The notes: a model not told the origin generated them from the sequence alone. Shown: positions 1 to 9,178, counted from the stretch's first letter. The stretch: 37,292 nucleotides of DNA from Candidatus Thioglobus sp. (GCA_012964205.1 DTUI01000044.1:2721-40012); one strand, 5' to 3'. Translations and numbers: made by a program.

Positions 1-139
1 TTAGCAGTAGCTTTTTTAGGTGCAGCCTTTTTAGCAGTAGCTTTTTTAGGTGCAGCCTTTTTAGCAGTAGCTTTTTTAGGTGCAGCCTTTTTAGCAGTAG
101 CTTTTTTAGGTGCAGCCTTTTTAGCAGTAGCTTTTTTAG
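1..139. repeat. Perfect 30-bp tandem repeat (4 full copies plus 19 bp, may continue outside the window) coding for (KKATAKKAAP)n at the TopA C-terminus
   Basis: Unit ttagcagtagcttttttaggtgcagccttt at 1-30, 31-60, 61-90, 91-120, partial at 121-139. Confidence 0.97.
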
Positions 140-2450
140 CTTTCTTGGCTTTAGTTTTTGGCTTCAACTTGCCAGAGATGGCTTTTTTACATTCATCAAG
201 GGTTAAATCAGCTGGATCTTTGTCACCAAAAACTTTTTTGATGGTGATATTTTTTTGGCCTTTTCCACGCTTTTTACCATTCCAAACATAAGGACCAAAA
301 CGACCATTAAGCACCTGAATATCAGAATCTTCAAAAGTTTTGATAATACGCTCAGCATCAAATTTTTCTTTAGCTGCAATAAGCTCTAATGCAGTCTCTA
401 GGCTAACATCTTCAGGGATGTGTTCTTTTAAAGAAACGTATTTTTTTCCATATTGTATGTAAGGTCCGAAACGACCATAGTTTGCTTTAATTACACCAAA
501 ATCGTCTGTTTCACCAACGGTACGCGGCATATTAAACAACTCTAACGCCTCATCTAATTTAATACTTTCAATATCTAACGTACCTCTAAGTGCAGCGAAA
601 GTAGGCTTATCTTCATCATCTTTGTGGCCAATTTGCGCAAATGCACCATAACGTCCAAAACGAACACTAACCGGCTTACCAGATTTAGGGTCTTTGCCCA
701 ATTCACGCATGCCATGCGTCTCTTCTCTGGAAATATTGGCAGCTTCCTCAATTTGTGCATGAAATGGCTCATAGAAATTTTTAACGACATTTTTCCAAGG
801 GACGTTTTGAGTAGCAACCGTATCAAAATCTGACTCTAGTTTTGCAGTAAACTCGTAGTCAATAATATTGCTAAAGTTTTTCACTAAGAAATCATTAAGC
901 AGATATGCTACGTTAGTTGGAAATAGCTTATTTTTTTCTGCACCTGTTGTCTCACTTGGCTTAGACTCTACTACACGACCATCTTCGATTTCGATTAACT
1001 CGTACTCACGCTCAAAGCCCTCTCGAGTTTCCTTGGTTACGTAGTTTCGATCTTGAACCGTTGACACCATAGTTGCAAAAGTAGACGGCCTACCAATACC
1101 CATCTCTTCAATTTTTTTAACCAAAGAAGCTTCTGTGTATCTTGGCTTAGCACGTGAGAAGCTTTCTCTTGCAGAGAAGCTTGCTAGTGTTAATTGCTCA
1201 CCTTCTCGAAGGTCTGGTAATAATTTATCATCAGCTGAAAGGTAATCGTAAACCTTTAAAAATCCAGGGAAAGTTAGGATTTCACCGTTGGCTAAAAATA
1301 TTTCGTCTGTATTTGATAAGCCAATTTTAATTTGGGTTTTTTGTAATTTGGCATCACTCATTTGTGATGCTAACGTACGCTTGTAAATCAAGCTGTACAG
1401 TCGAGCAGTTTGCTCATCCACACCATAAATACTTGGCTTAGTTAAGTCTGTTGGGCGAATAGCTTCATGCGCCTCTTGTGCACCCGCATCCTTTGTTTTA
1501 AAACGCCTAACATTGTGATATTCAGAGCCAAACTCTTGCTCAATCACCTTGCCTGCAGCTTCAATTGCTGTTTCAGACAAAGTAAATGAATCTGTTCTCA
1601 TGTAGGTAATTGAACCTTCGCGATATAGATTTTGTGCAATTGTCATGGTTTGCTTAACTGAAAACCCAAGCTTTTGCGATGCCTCTTGTTGTAAAGTAGA
1701 GGTAATAAATGGTGCCTTAGGTGAGCGCTTAGAGGGTTTTTTCTCAATGGAGGAAACGCTTAAATCAGCCGATAAAAGCTTAGTGGCAAATGCCAATGCA
1801 TCGTCTTTTGATTCAAAATCTCTATTGAGTTTAACATCAACCAATTCGCCACTATCATTGACTAGCTCTGCTTTAACTTTGTAAGTGGAAACAGAAGTAT
1901 GTTTAGTAATTTCACGCTCTCTCTCAACCACCAATCGCATCACTGGAGATTGAACACGCCCCGCTGAACGTGCACCTGAAATTTTGCGCCATAGTACTGG
2001 AGATATTTCAAAACCTACTAATCGGTCAATAATACGACGCGCTTGCTGAGCATCAACCAAATCATAATCTACCGTTCTTGGTTTGATAATAGCGTTGGTA
2101 ATAGCACCCTTAGTGATCTCGTGAAAAACGATTCTTGGGGTATCTCTCGGAAGTTTTAAGGCTTCCAGCAAATGCCAAGCAATGGCCTCACCCTCGCGAT
2201 CCTCGTCCGTTGCAAGATAGACTTTTTCAGCCACCTTAACAGCCTTACGTAGCTCAGCAACTACTTTCTTTTTGTCTGCTGTTACTTCATAAGTTGGCTC
2301 AAAATTATTTTCAATATCGATGCCCATATTTTTCTTTGGCATATCACGGATATGTCCAATGCTAGACTTAACGACATAATCTTTGCCTAGAAATTTTTCA
2401 ATGGTCTTTGCCTTGGCAGGGGACTCGACAATTACTAGATTTTTAGCCAT
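1..2450 (-). CDS. topA: DNA topoisomerase I (C-terminus truncated by window start)
   Basis: Minus-strand translation from ATG at 2450: MAKNLVIVESPAKAKTIEKFLGKDYVVKSSIGHIRDMPKK...; toprim motifs, three RFGxYG-type C-terminal repeats, then a Lys/Ala-rich tail. Absent from the ORF track because no stop lies inside the window. Start overlaps smg stop (TAATG). Confidence 0.97.
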   Translation of the reverse strand, partial: MAKNLVIVESPAKAKTIEKFLGKDYVVKSSIGHIRDMPKKNMGIDIENNFEPTYEVTADKKKVVAELRKAVKVAEKVYLATDEDREGEAIAWHLLEALKLPRDTPRIVFHEITKGAITNAIIKPRTVDYDLVDAQQARRIIDRLVGFEISPVLWRKISGARSAGRVQSPVMRLVVEREREITKHTSVSTYKVKAELVNDSGELVDVKLNRDFESKDDALAFATKLLSADLSVSSIEKKPSKRSPKAPFITSTLQQEASQKLGFSVKQTMTIAQNLYREGSITYMRTDSFTLSETAIEAAGKVIEQEFGSEYHNVRRFKTKDAGAQEAHEAIRPTDLTKPSIYGVDEQTARLYSLIYKRTLASQMSDAKLQKTQIKIGLSNTDEIFLANGEILTFPGFLKVYDYLSADDKLLPDLREGEQLTLASFSARESFSRAKPRYTEASLVKKIEEMGIGRPSTFATMVSTVQDRNYVTKETREGFEREYELIEIEDGRVVESKPSETTGAEKNKLFPTNVAYLLNDFLVKNFSNIIDYEFTAKLESDFDTVATQNVPWKNVVKNFYEPFHAQIEEAANISREETHGMRELGKDPKSGKPVSVRFGRYGAFAQIGHKDDEDKPTFAALRGTLDIESIKLDEALELFNMPRTVGETDDFGVIKANYGRFGPYIQYGKKYVSLKEHIPEDVSLETALELIAAKEKFDAERIIKTFEDSDIQVLNGRFGPYVWNGKKRGKGQKNITIKKVFGDKDPADLTLDECKKAISGKLKPKTKAKKAKKATAKKAAPKKATAKKAAPKKATAKKAAPKKATAKKAAPKKATA

Positions 2451-2941
2451 TATTGTAGTGTGCGTTTTTCGTCAAGAAAAACAATAGACTCAAGCCATTG
2501 CGCTGATATTTCACCGTCGACACTGTTGCCTAGCACCATCATCACCACCCACTTAAGATCTTCTAGATCAATTTTTGCTTCGCCTAATGACATCACTTGC
2601 TCAATAATCATTTCACGTTGGTTAGCATCTAGCTGACCAATGTTTTCCATGAACAATAAAAAACCACGTGACTTCGAATCTAATTTGTCCTGCTCAGCTT
2701 GAGTATAAATACGCATGCTTGAGCTATACACTGTATTGAAAGGTTTGATTTTTCCATCTTGCAAAGCGGCAATATTTTCAAGCCAGTTTAGTGCTTTATC
2801 AATACCAACAATATCAAAGCCTGCATCGGACAAATGAGCTTTTAATTCAAGATCATCAATTTCATGAGCGTCATCTTGTTCAGCTTCTTCAAAGAGGTAA
2901 TCAAACATATAGGTTAAAACATCGAGAATATTATGTGTCAT
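2450..2941 (-). CDS. smg: Smg family protein (DUF494)
   Basis: 163 aa MTHNILDVLTYMFDYLFEEAEQDD...; lies between dprA and topA as in many gammaproteobacteria. Confidence 0.88.
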   Translation of the reverse strand: MTHNILDVLTYMFDYLFEEAEQDDAHEIDDLELKAHLSDAGFDIVGIDKALNWLENIAALQDGKIKPFNTVYSSSMRIYTQAEQDKLDSKSRGFLLFMENIGQLDANQREMIIEQVMSLGEAKIDLEDLKWVVMMVLGNSVDGEISAQWLESIVFLDEKRTLQ

Positions 2942-2947
2942 ATTGGT

Positions 2948-4036
2948 TCATTTAATTAATATATAGCCTTGCGAGCTAGTCTTTTCAATTTGGTTGTCAA
3001 GTTCTAATAACAACAACTCTTGCGTTACTACTTGTGGGCTAAGCTTGGTTTTTTCAACCAATTGATCAACTGTTAAAGCTTCATAGCTGAGGCATTTTAA
3101 TACGTTAAGGCCTGTTTTGTCCAATTCTTTTGTTGGTCGATCAATTTTTACAGGCGATATGTCGCCTAATAAACCCTGTGGAAGCTCGTTAATAATGTCG
3201 TCAATATCACTGGTTAATTTTGCCCCTTGCTTAATTAGCTCATGACAACCTTCGGCCAAAGGATTGTGAATTGAACTTGGAATTGCGAACACTTCTTTGC
3301 CCTGCTCAGCAGCCAATCTTGCAGTAATCATGGTGCCACTTTTAATGCTAGCTTCCACCACTAAAGTACCTAAACTTAAGCCACTAATAATACGGTTTCG
3401 CCTTGGGAAGTTACTGGCCACTGGCGCTGTTCCTATAAAAAATTCAGACACCAATGCACCTTGCATGGAGATCTGATGGGCCAGCGACTTATGCTTGGCA
3501 GGATAGATTCTATCCAACCCTGTGCCGCAAACGGCAATGGTATTTGCTTGCGCTTCTAATGCGCCAATGTGCGCCTGTGCATCAATACCACTAGCCATTC
3601 CTGATGTAACAACTAACCCTAATTTTGCCAGCCGATTGGAAAACTCGTATGCATTCTGCTTACCACCAGTACTTGGATTTCTACTACCAACAATGGCAAG
3701 CTGCGGTGCTGACAAGCATTTAACATTACCTCTGACATATAGTATTGGTGGCGGATCAGTAATAGCTTTAAGTTGTGGCGGATAATCCTTATCAATGAGT
3801 GTTAGTATGTGGCAATCATCAGCCTTGACCCAATCAATATCAGCCTGCACTGAAGAGATATCAGCCGTCGTAAGATATTCCAGTGTTTGTTTGCGAAATA
3901 ATCCTGAATTAACTCGTTCAGTGTGGTTTGAGGTAAATACTTGCTTTGGCGATTCAAAATGTCTCAAAGCCTTGTAAAATGTCTTAACACCTAAATTTGG
4001 CGCCTTTAACAATAGTAACCAATAAATCAGATCCAT
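2948..4036 (-). CDS. dprA: DNA-processing protein DprA/Smf
   Basis: 362 aa with LAIVGSRNPSTGGKQNAYEFSNRLAKLGLVVTSGMASGIDAQAHIGAL Rossmann core and GTMITARLAAEQGKEVFAIPSSIHNPLAEGCHELIKQGAKL. Confidence 0.95.
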   Translation of the reverse strand: MDLIYWLLLLKAPNLGVKTFYKALRHFESPKQVFTSNHTERVNSGLFRKQTLEYLTTADISSVQADIDWVKADDCHILTLIDKDYPPQLKAITDPPPILYVRGNVKCLSAPQLAIVGSRNPSTGGKQNAYEFSNRLAKLGLVVTSGMASGIDAQAHIGALEAQANTIAVCGTGLDRIYPAKHKSLAHQISMQGALVSEFFIGTAPVASNFPRRNRIISGLSLGTLVVEASIKSGTMITARLAAEQGKEVFAIPSSIHNPLAEGCHELIKQGAKLTSDIDDIINELPQGLLGDISPVKIDRPTKELDKTGLNVLKCLSYEALTVDQLVEKTKLSPQVVTQELLLLELDNQIEKTSSQGYILIK

Positions 4037-4156
4037 TCAAGCCCTTATGACAAACTTCAGATTAAGAGTTATTGTAGCACCTTATACTGCCATTAGATTC
4101 TTTAAGCATTAGAATCTATATTCACTACTGTTAATACAAGCTTCGTTAAGTTATGG

Positions 4157-4162
4157 TAAAAT
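4157..4162 (+). promoter_or_regulatory. Extended -10 element (TGGTAAAAT) for rpmH operon
   Basis: TGG TAAAAT at 4154-4162, 29 bp upstream of the rpmH ATG; no good -35 seen. Confidence 0.45.
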
Positions 4163-4190
4163 TGCAAGATTTTATTGAGCGATATTCATT

Positions 4191-4331
4191 ATGAAGCAAA
4201 AGAGAACCTTCCAACCGAGTGTAATTAAGCGTAAACGTAAGCACGGTTTTAGATCAAGAATGAGCACCAAAGCAGGTCGCGCAATTGTTAATTCACGCAG
4301 AAGAAAAGGTCGTAAGCGTTTAACAGCTTAA
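4191..4331 (+). CDS. rpmH: 50S ribosomal protein L34
   Basis: 46 aa [46 protein letters not shown], immediately before rnpA. Below the ORF-track length cutoff. Confidence 0.97.
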   Translation: MKQKRTFQPSVIKRKRKHGFRSRMSTKAGRAIVNSRRRKGRKRLTA

Positions 4332-4344
4332 TACCATTCTGTAG

Positions 4345-4686
4345 ATGTCTTTTAGATTAACCCGCCAATCTAAAATATTAAAACCTGGTGAATATAAATC
4401 CATTTTTAACAATGGTAATATGACTAGGGGAAAATATTGGCAGGTTATGGCTGTTAAGACAGACACAACAAAAGCCAAACTTGGGCTTGCCATTTCTAAA
4501 AAAGTACACCGTCTAGCGATTGAAAGAAATCGCTTCAAACGTATTGCGCGTGAAACTTTTAGACATCAACAAGCTACCCTTAATAATTGGGAATTTGTAG
4601 TGATGGCAAGGCATGCTAAAGCAGCTAACAACACTACCATTGCACAAGATTTAACAGTGCTACTACACAAGGTGGTTGATAAATAA
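4345..4686 (+). CDS. rnpA: Ribonuclease P protein component
   Basis: 113 aa; [28 protein letters not shown] matches the RnpA RNR motif; position between rpmH and yidD. Confidence 0.95.
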   Translation: MSFRLTRQSKILKPGEYKSIFNNGNMTRGKYWQVMAVKTDTTKAKLGLAISKKVHRLAIERNRFKRIARETFRHQQATLNNWEFVVMARHAKAANNTTIAQDLTVLLHKVVDK

Positions 4687-4901
4687 TGCGCCACCTATTA
4701 CTTATTCCAATCAAGTTTTACCAACTATTTATCAGCCCCTTACTTGGCTCTAATTGTAGGTTTCAACCGACTTGCTCGCAATATGCCTATGATTCTGTCA
4801 AGGATCATGGGTTTTTCAGAGGGCTTGCCTTAAGTGCAAAACGTATTGGAAAATGCCACCCTTGGCATGATGGTGGGTACGACCCTGTACCAAAAAAATA
4901 A
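4686..4901 (+). CDS. yidD: Membrane protein insertion efficiency factor YidD
   Basis: 71 aa [42 protein letters not shown]...[15 protein letters not shown]. Confidence 0.96.
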   Translation: MRHLLLIPIKFYQLFISPLLGSNCRFQPTCSQYAYDSVKDHGFFRGLALSAKRIGKCHPWHDGGYDPVPKK

Positions 4902-4928
4902 TTTAACTTTAATTAATACAAAATACCG

Positions 4929-6545
4929 ATGAACAATCAAAAATTTTTCCTTATTATTGCTATTCTTCTCAGTTTATTCTTACTTAAAGAGCAATGGGAT
5001 AGACAACATGCTGTTGATTCCAATGGAAACTTAATTTATCAACAACAGCCGGCAAGCAATACACCGGCTATTGTTGATCAAGAATTAAACGTTCCAAGTG
5101 CAATTAACACTAGCACAATGCCTGACTTACCAAGTCCTAAGGAGACTGTTAGCGGTACGTTTGTAACTGTTAATACTGATTTACTAACATTAGAGATTAG
5201 CCATAAGGGTGGCACCATTACCAATGCATGGCTTGAGGACTATCCAATTGAACTTGGCTCTGAACCTAAATTTCAATTACTAAGTGACAAATCTGGAGAG
5301 CTGTTCCAGGCTCAAAGTGGCTTATTACCAAGCAAGCAAATGCCGACTCACCACTCATTCTTTAGTTCAGGTCAAACACACTACCAAATGCAAGGCGACA
5401 GCTTGACTGTTCCATTAGTTTGGAAAGGTGCAAATGGCACATTAGTGACTAAAAACTATCATTTCACCAGGGGTAGCTATGTTGTTAAGGTAGATTATCA
5501 AGTCAGCAACAATTCTAATAACGCAATTAATGTTACTAGCTATACACAGCTGGTTCGTAATGCCTTAGATCAGTCAAACATGATGATGCCAACCTATACA
5601 GGTGGTGCAAAATATGACGACCAAGAGGTTTATGAAAAGATAGAGTTTGATGAATTTGACGAGCAACCAAAGACCTCTTCTAAAGGTGGCTGGATGGCCA
5701 TGATTCAACATTACTTCTTTGTTGCCATGATCCCAGAAGCTCAAGATACTCATAATTACTCTTCTAAAATTAATAACGGAAAGCACTTGCTAACCATTGT
5801 TAACCCTGCTCAAAGTGTTGCACCAGGCGTCACCACAACACTCAGCACCAATGCTTTATATATCGGCCCCAAAGAACAGGAACGTATTGACGAACTTGCG
5901 CCTGGATTAGATAAAACAGTTGACTATGGCATTTTGTTTATTATCGCCAAGCCATTATCTGAAGTACTGCATTGGATCTATTCCTTTGTGCAGTCATGGG
6001 GTTATGCCATTATAATTCTAACGATTTTAATCAAGCTAGCCTTCTACAAGCTTAGTGAAAAATCATATCGCTCAATGGCTGGCATGCGAAAGCTTTCTCC
6101 AAGACTGGCCAAGCTGAAAGAGACTTATGGCGATGACAAACAGAAGATGGGTCAAAAAACCATGGAGCTGTATAAAAAAGAAAAGATCAATCCTGCAGCA
6201 GGTTGTTTACCGATCTTGGTGCAAATCCCTGTATTTATTTCACTGTACTGGGTGCTACTAGAGATGGTTGAATTACGTCAAACGCCATTCTGGTATTTGA
6301 TTGATTTATCTGCACCAGATCCATTCTATATCTTGCCATTGATCATGGGTGTGAGTATGTTTGTTCAACAAAAATTGAACCCGCCACCACCTGATCCAAT
6401 GCAAGCGAAAATCATGATGGCATTGCCTTTTGTATTTACAATATTTTTCCTATGGTTCCCATCAGGATTAGTACTTTACTGGGTAGTCAACAACGTCCTT
6501 TCAATTGCACAACAGTGGTTTATAAATAAACGAATTAATGGCTAA
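4929..6545 (+). CDS. yidC: Membrane protein insertase YidC
   Basis: 538 aa, N-terminal TM plus periplasmic domain, C-terminal YidC core INPAAGCLPILVQIPVFISLYWVLLEMVELR. Confidence 0.97.
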   Translation: MNNQKFFLIIAILLSLFLLKEQWDRQHAVDSNGNLIYQQQPASNTPAIVDQELNVPSAINTSTMPDLPSPKETVSGTFVTVNTDLLTLEISHKGGTITNAWLEDYPIELGSEPKFQLLSDKSGELFQAQSGLLPSKQMPTHHSFFSSGQTHYQMQGDSLTVPLVWKGANGTLVTKNYHFTRGSYVVKVDYQVSNNSNNAINVTSYTQLVRNALDQSNMMMPTYTGGAKYDDQEVYEKIEFDEFDEQPKTSSKGGWMAMIQHYFFVAMIPEAQDTHNYSSKINNGKHLLTIVNPAQSVAPGVTTTLSTNALYIGPKEQERIDELAPGLDKTVDYGILFIIAKPLSEVLHWIYSFVQSWGYAIIILTILIKLAFYKLSEKSYRSMAGMRKLSPRLAKLKETYGDDKQKMGQKTMELYKKEKINPAAGCLPILVQIPVFISLYWVLLEMVELRQTPFWYLIDLSAPDPFYILPLIMGVSMFVQQKLNPPPPDPMQAKIMMALPFVFTIFFLWFPSGLVLYWVVNNVLSIAQQWFINKRING

Positions 6546-7401
6546 CATTCTAGTTTCTGATGATGATTACCAGTTTTGGCGAGATGAAAAACTTGCCAAA
6601 GCGGTAACTCAGATTGAAGACTGCCTGATAGAAATTAACAATCCCAAACAACTAACGCAAGCTGAAAAAAAACAGATTGTTAACTTGTGCGAGCATAATA
6701 ACTTTGCTTTATTTCAAACACAACAATTACAGGATTATGAAAAAGATTTAGTCAGTTTTAATCAACAATTTGGGCTGGATGATTTTGATGCACATTTGTA
6801 TGTTGAAAATCAAGGCTTGGCTCACATCACCCAAAGTGAAGGTGAAAATCAAGCTGAATTTATTCCTTATACCAATCGTGCAATAGGTTGGCATACTGAC
6901 GGTTATTACAATGCAATAGAAAATCGAGTGCGTGCATTTTCATTGTATTGTGTCAATCCTGCATCAAGTGGTGGAGAGAATAATTGGATTGATCACCAAA
7001 TGATTTATTTGCTATTAAGACAACAAAATCCAGAGGTGGCTAAAGCGCTCACCCACGCAAAGGCAATGAGTATCCCAGCACATATTGTTGATGGAGAAAT
7101 TAGACGAGAGACATCAGTGGGGCCAATTTATTTCATTGACGAACAAACTAATCAACTTTCCATGCGCTATACACAACGGAAAAAAAGCATAGAGTTTTAT
7201 AACTCAGATGAAATTAAACAAGCTGTGGAAATACTTGATCAGCTATTAAGTAGCAACACTGAATATCATTTCTCTCATACCATGAGCGCTAATCAAGGAC
7301 TAATTTGCAACAATATCTTACATAGTCGCAGCTCATTTACAGATGAAGCAGGATCGGTGAGATTAATGCTGCGCGGACGTTATTTTAATAAAATCCACTA
7401 A
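6538..7401 (+). CDS. TauD/TfdA-like Fe(II)/2-oxoglutarate-dependent dioxygenase
   Basis: 287 aa; IGWHTDGYYN (HxD iron ligands) and distal LHSRSSFTDEAGSVRLMLRGRYF; overlaps yidC 3' end by 8 bp. Confidence 0.8.
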   Translation: MANILVSDDDYQFWRDEKLAKAVTQIEDCLIEINNPKQLTQAEKKQIVNLCEHNNFALFQTQQLQDYEKDLVSFNQQFGLDDFDAHLYVENQGLAHITQSEGENQAEFIPYTNRAIGWHTDGYYNAIENRVRAFSLYCVNPASSGGENNWIDHQMIYLLLRQQNPEVAKALTHAKAMSIPAHIVDGEIRRETSVGPIYFIDEQTNQLSMRYTQRKKSIEFYNSDEIKQAVEILDQLLSSNTEYHFSHTMSANQGLICNNILHSRSSFTDEAGSVRLMLRGRYFNKIH

Positions 7402-7403
7402 AC

Positions 7404-7412
7404 TGCTATAAT
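7404..7412 (+). promoter_or_regulatory. Extended -10 element TGCTATAAT upstream of ampD
   Basis: TGC TATAAT ends 7 bp before the ampD ATG at 7420. Confidence 0.5.
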
Positions 7413-7419
7413 CAGTTAC

Positions 7420-7938
7420 ATGGTTATTAATCATCAGCTGGATATAGCAGTCCAAATCCCTTCTGAAAACTTCAATCAGCGTCCACCAAATAGCGAAATA
7501 ACGTTGATTGTTATTCACAACATATCATTACCGCCTTCTGAGTTTAATAACGATTATATTGAAGATTTTTTTACCAATAATCTTGATACTAGCAAGCACA
7601 CTTATTTTGAAACAATAAAAAATGTTAAAGTGTCTGCACATTTGCTAATTAAACGAGATGGTTCGATCATACAATTCGTAGATTTTGATAAACGTGCTTG
7701 GCATGCTGGCGAGTCTGTTTATAACAATAATCCAGATTGTAACAATTATTCAATCGGCATTGAGCTCGAAGGAACCGACCATATTAGCTATGAAACACAA
7801 CAATATCACTCCTTAAATAACGTATTATCGATCTTGAAAAACCATTACCCAATTGGCAATGTAGTTGGGCATAGTGATATAGCACCTGGCAGAAAAACTG
7901 ATCCCGGGGACGCCTTTATTTGGAGCAAAATAACATGA
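7420..7938 (+). CDS. ampD: 1,6-anhydro-N-acetylmuramyl-L-alanine amidase AmpD
   Basis: 172 aa; ITLIVIHNISLPP, NYSIGIELEGTD, VGHSDIAPGRKTDPG zinc-amidase motifs. Confidence 0.93.
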   Translation: MVINHQLDIAVQIPSENFNQRPPNSEITLIVIHNISLPPSEFNNDYIEDFFTNNLDTSKHTYFETIKNVKVSAHLLIKRDGSIIQFVDFDKRAWHAGESVYNNNPDCNNYSIGIELEGTDHISYETQQYHSLNNVLSILKNHYPIGNVVGHSDIAPGRKTDPGDAFIWSKIT

Positions 7939-8468
7939 ATTTATTAAACAAAGCCTATTTACGTGCTAAAAAAATTAAACTAATTATTTTTGATGTGGAC
8001 GGCGTACTTACCGATGGCGGGCTATTTTTTTCAGATGAGGGGATTGAGCTAAAACGCTTTAATTCATTAGACGGATTAGGCATTAAGCTACTCAATGAAT
8101 ATGGCGTAGAACCTGCAATCATCAGTGCTAGAAATTCACCAAATGTTGCACACCGAATGAACAACTTAAAAATTAAGCATTTTTACCAAGGCCAAAGTGA
8201 CAAATTGATTGCTTATAATGACTTGCTTGAAAAATTAAGCCTCAATGCAGATCAAGTTGCTTATGTTGGTGATGACATTATTGACTTGCCCGTCATGCGA
8301 CAAGTTGGACTACCAATTGCAGTAGCAAATGCTCATGACTTAGTTAAAGAAAATGCCTGCATTATTACCGATAAAAAAGGTGGTCACGGCGCAGTTAGAG
8401 AAGTGTGTGACTTCATTCTAAAAGCACAAGATAACTATGAGACTGCAATGGCTAAATACCTAGTATGA
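7935..8468 (+). CDS. kdsC: 3-deoxy-D-manno-octulosonate 8-phosphate phosphatase
   Basis: KLIIFDVDGVLTDGGLFFSDEGIELKRFNSLDGLGIKLL HAD phosphatase; ATGA overlap with ampD. ATG at 7935 preferred to the TTG at 7920. Confidence 0.94.
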   Translation: MNLLNKAYLRAKKIKLIIFDVDGVLTDGGLFFSDEGIELKRFNSLDGLGIKLLNEYGVEPAIISARNSPNVAHRMNNLKIKHFYQGQSDKLIAYNDLLEKLSLNADQVAYVGDDIIDLPVMRQVGLPIAVANAHDLVKENACIITDKKGGHGAVREVCDFILKAQDNYETAMAKYLV

Positions 8469-8653
8469 CAAATTTTCAGACACTAAGCTTTTAGAGTCTG
8501 AAAGAATTGCTAGCTAGTGGATCGGTTAACACTTATGATGGCCTGGCTAAATTAATAAATCGACTAAATGCTTATCAAGCTGTTTACTCTGCCATGAATA
8601 AAGAAACGCTTTTGCCCCTGAAGCGTCTTTTCACCAAGTGTAAAGTCAAATGA
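8465..8653 (+). pseudogene. Possible decayed gene: MTNFQTLSF*SLKELLASGSVNTYDGLAKLINRLNAYQAVYSAMNKETLLPLKRLFTKCKVK*
   Basis: ATG overlaps the kdsC stop (ATGA) and the frame has a single in-frame TAG at 8492-8494 before TGA at 8651-8653. Family not recognised. Confidence 0.4.
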
Positions 8654-8694
8654 TGAAATAGTCGACTATGATTATAGCGCACCCATCAAACAAA

Positions 8695-8721
8695 AACGCC
8701 TTCAAAAAGAAGGCGTTAAAG
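8695..8721. terminator. Rho-independent terminator, mainly for the atp operon (minus strand)
   Basis: AACGCCTTC-aaaaa-GAAGGCGTT (8695-8717); on the minus strand followed by TTTTTGTTTG. Confidence 0.8.
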
Positions 8722-8761
8722 TTATCAACAATAAAATTTTAGATTGTAAAAATATTTGCGT

Positions 8762-9178
8762 TTAACGCTTCTTACCTCTCATCTTAGAAATCAATTGCAA
8801 CTGAGCCATAGACTCAGCTAAAGCAGCTTGAGTTGATGTAATATCATGATCAGTATCTGCATTAGCCATCTCCTCTTCTGCTCTTTGCTTGGCTTCTAAT
8901 GCTTTAGACTCATCCAAGTCATTAGCACGAATGGCAGTATCAGAAAAAATTGTAACGATAGAAGGCTGAACTTCAACAATACCACCTGAAACATAAATAG
9001 ACTCAATGCCACTTTCAGTCTCAACACGAACTTCACCAGGACGTAATGTTGACAGAAGGGCTAAATGTTGAGGGTAAATACCTAACTCACCACTAACACC
9101 AGGAGCAAACACACATTTAGCCTCTCCTGAATAAAGTGACTCAGTAGCACTTACGATATCAACTTGAATCATTGACAT
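8762..9178 (-). CDS. atpC: F1Fo ATP synthase subunit epsilon
   Basis: 138 aa MSMIQVDIVSATESLYSGEAKCVFAPGVSGELGIYPQHLALLS. Confidence 0.96.
   Translation of the reverse strand: MSMIQVDIVSATESLYSGEAKCVFAPGVSGELGIYPQHLALLSTLRPGEVRVETESGIESIYVSGGIVEVQPSIVTIFSDTAIRANDLDESKALEAKQRAEEEMANADTDHDITSTQAALAESMAQLQLISKMRGKKR

Noticed and set aside
1-139. 30-bp repeats resembling a CRISPR array
   Set aside because: Units are directly abutting with no spacers and encode an in-frame KKATAKKAAP tail of topA; coding tandem repeat.
624-1884. ORFs 624..833 (+), 1645..1884 (+) and 575..826 (-)
   Set aside because: All lie in wrong frames of topA, which is continuous on the minus strand; no recognisable protein features.
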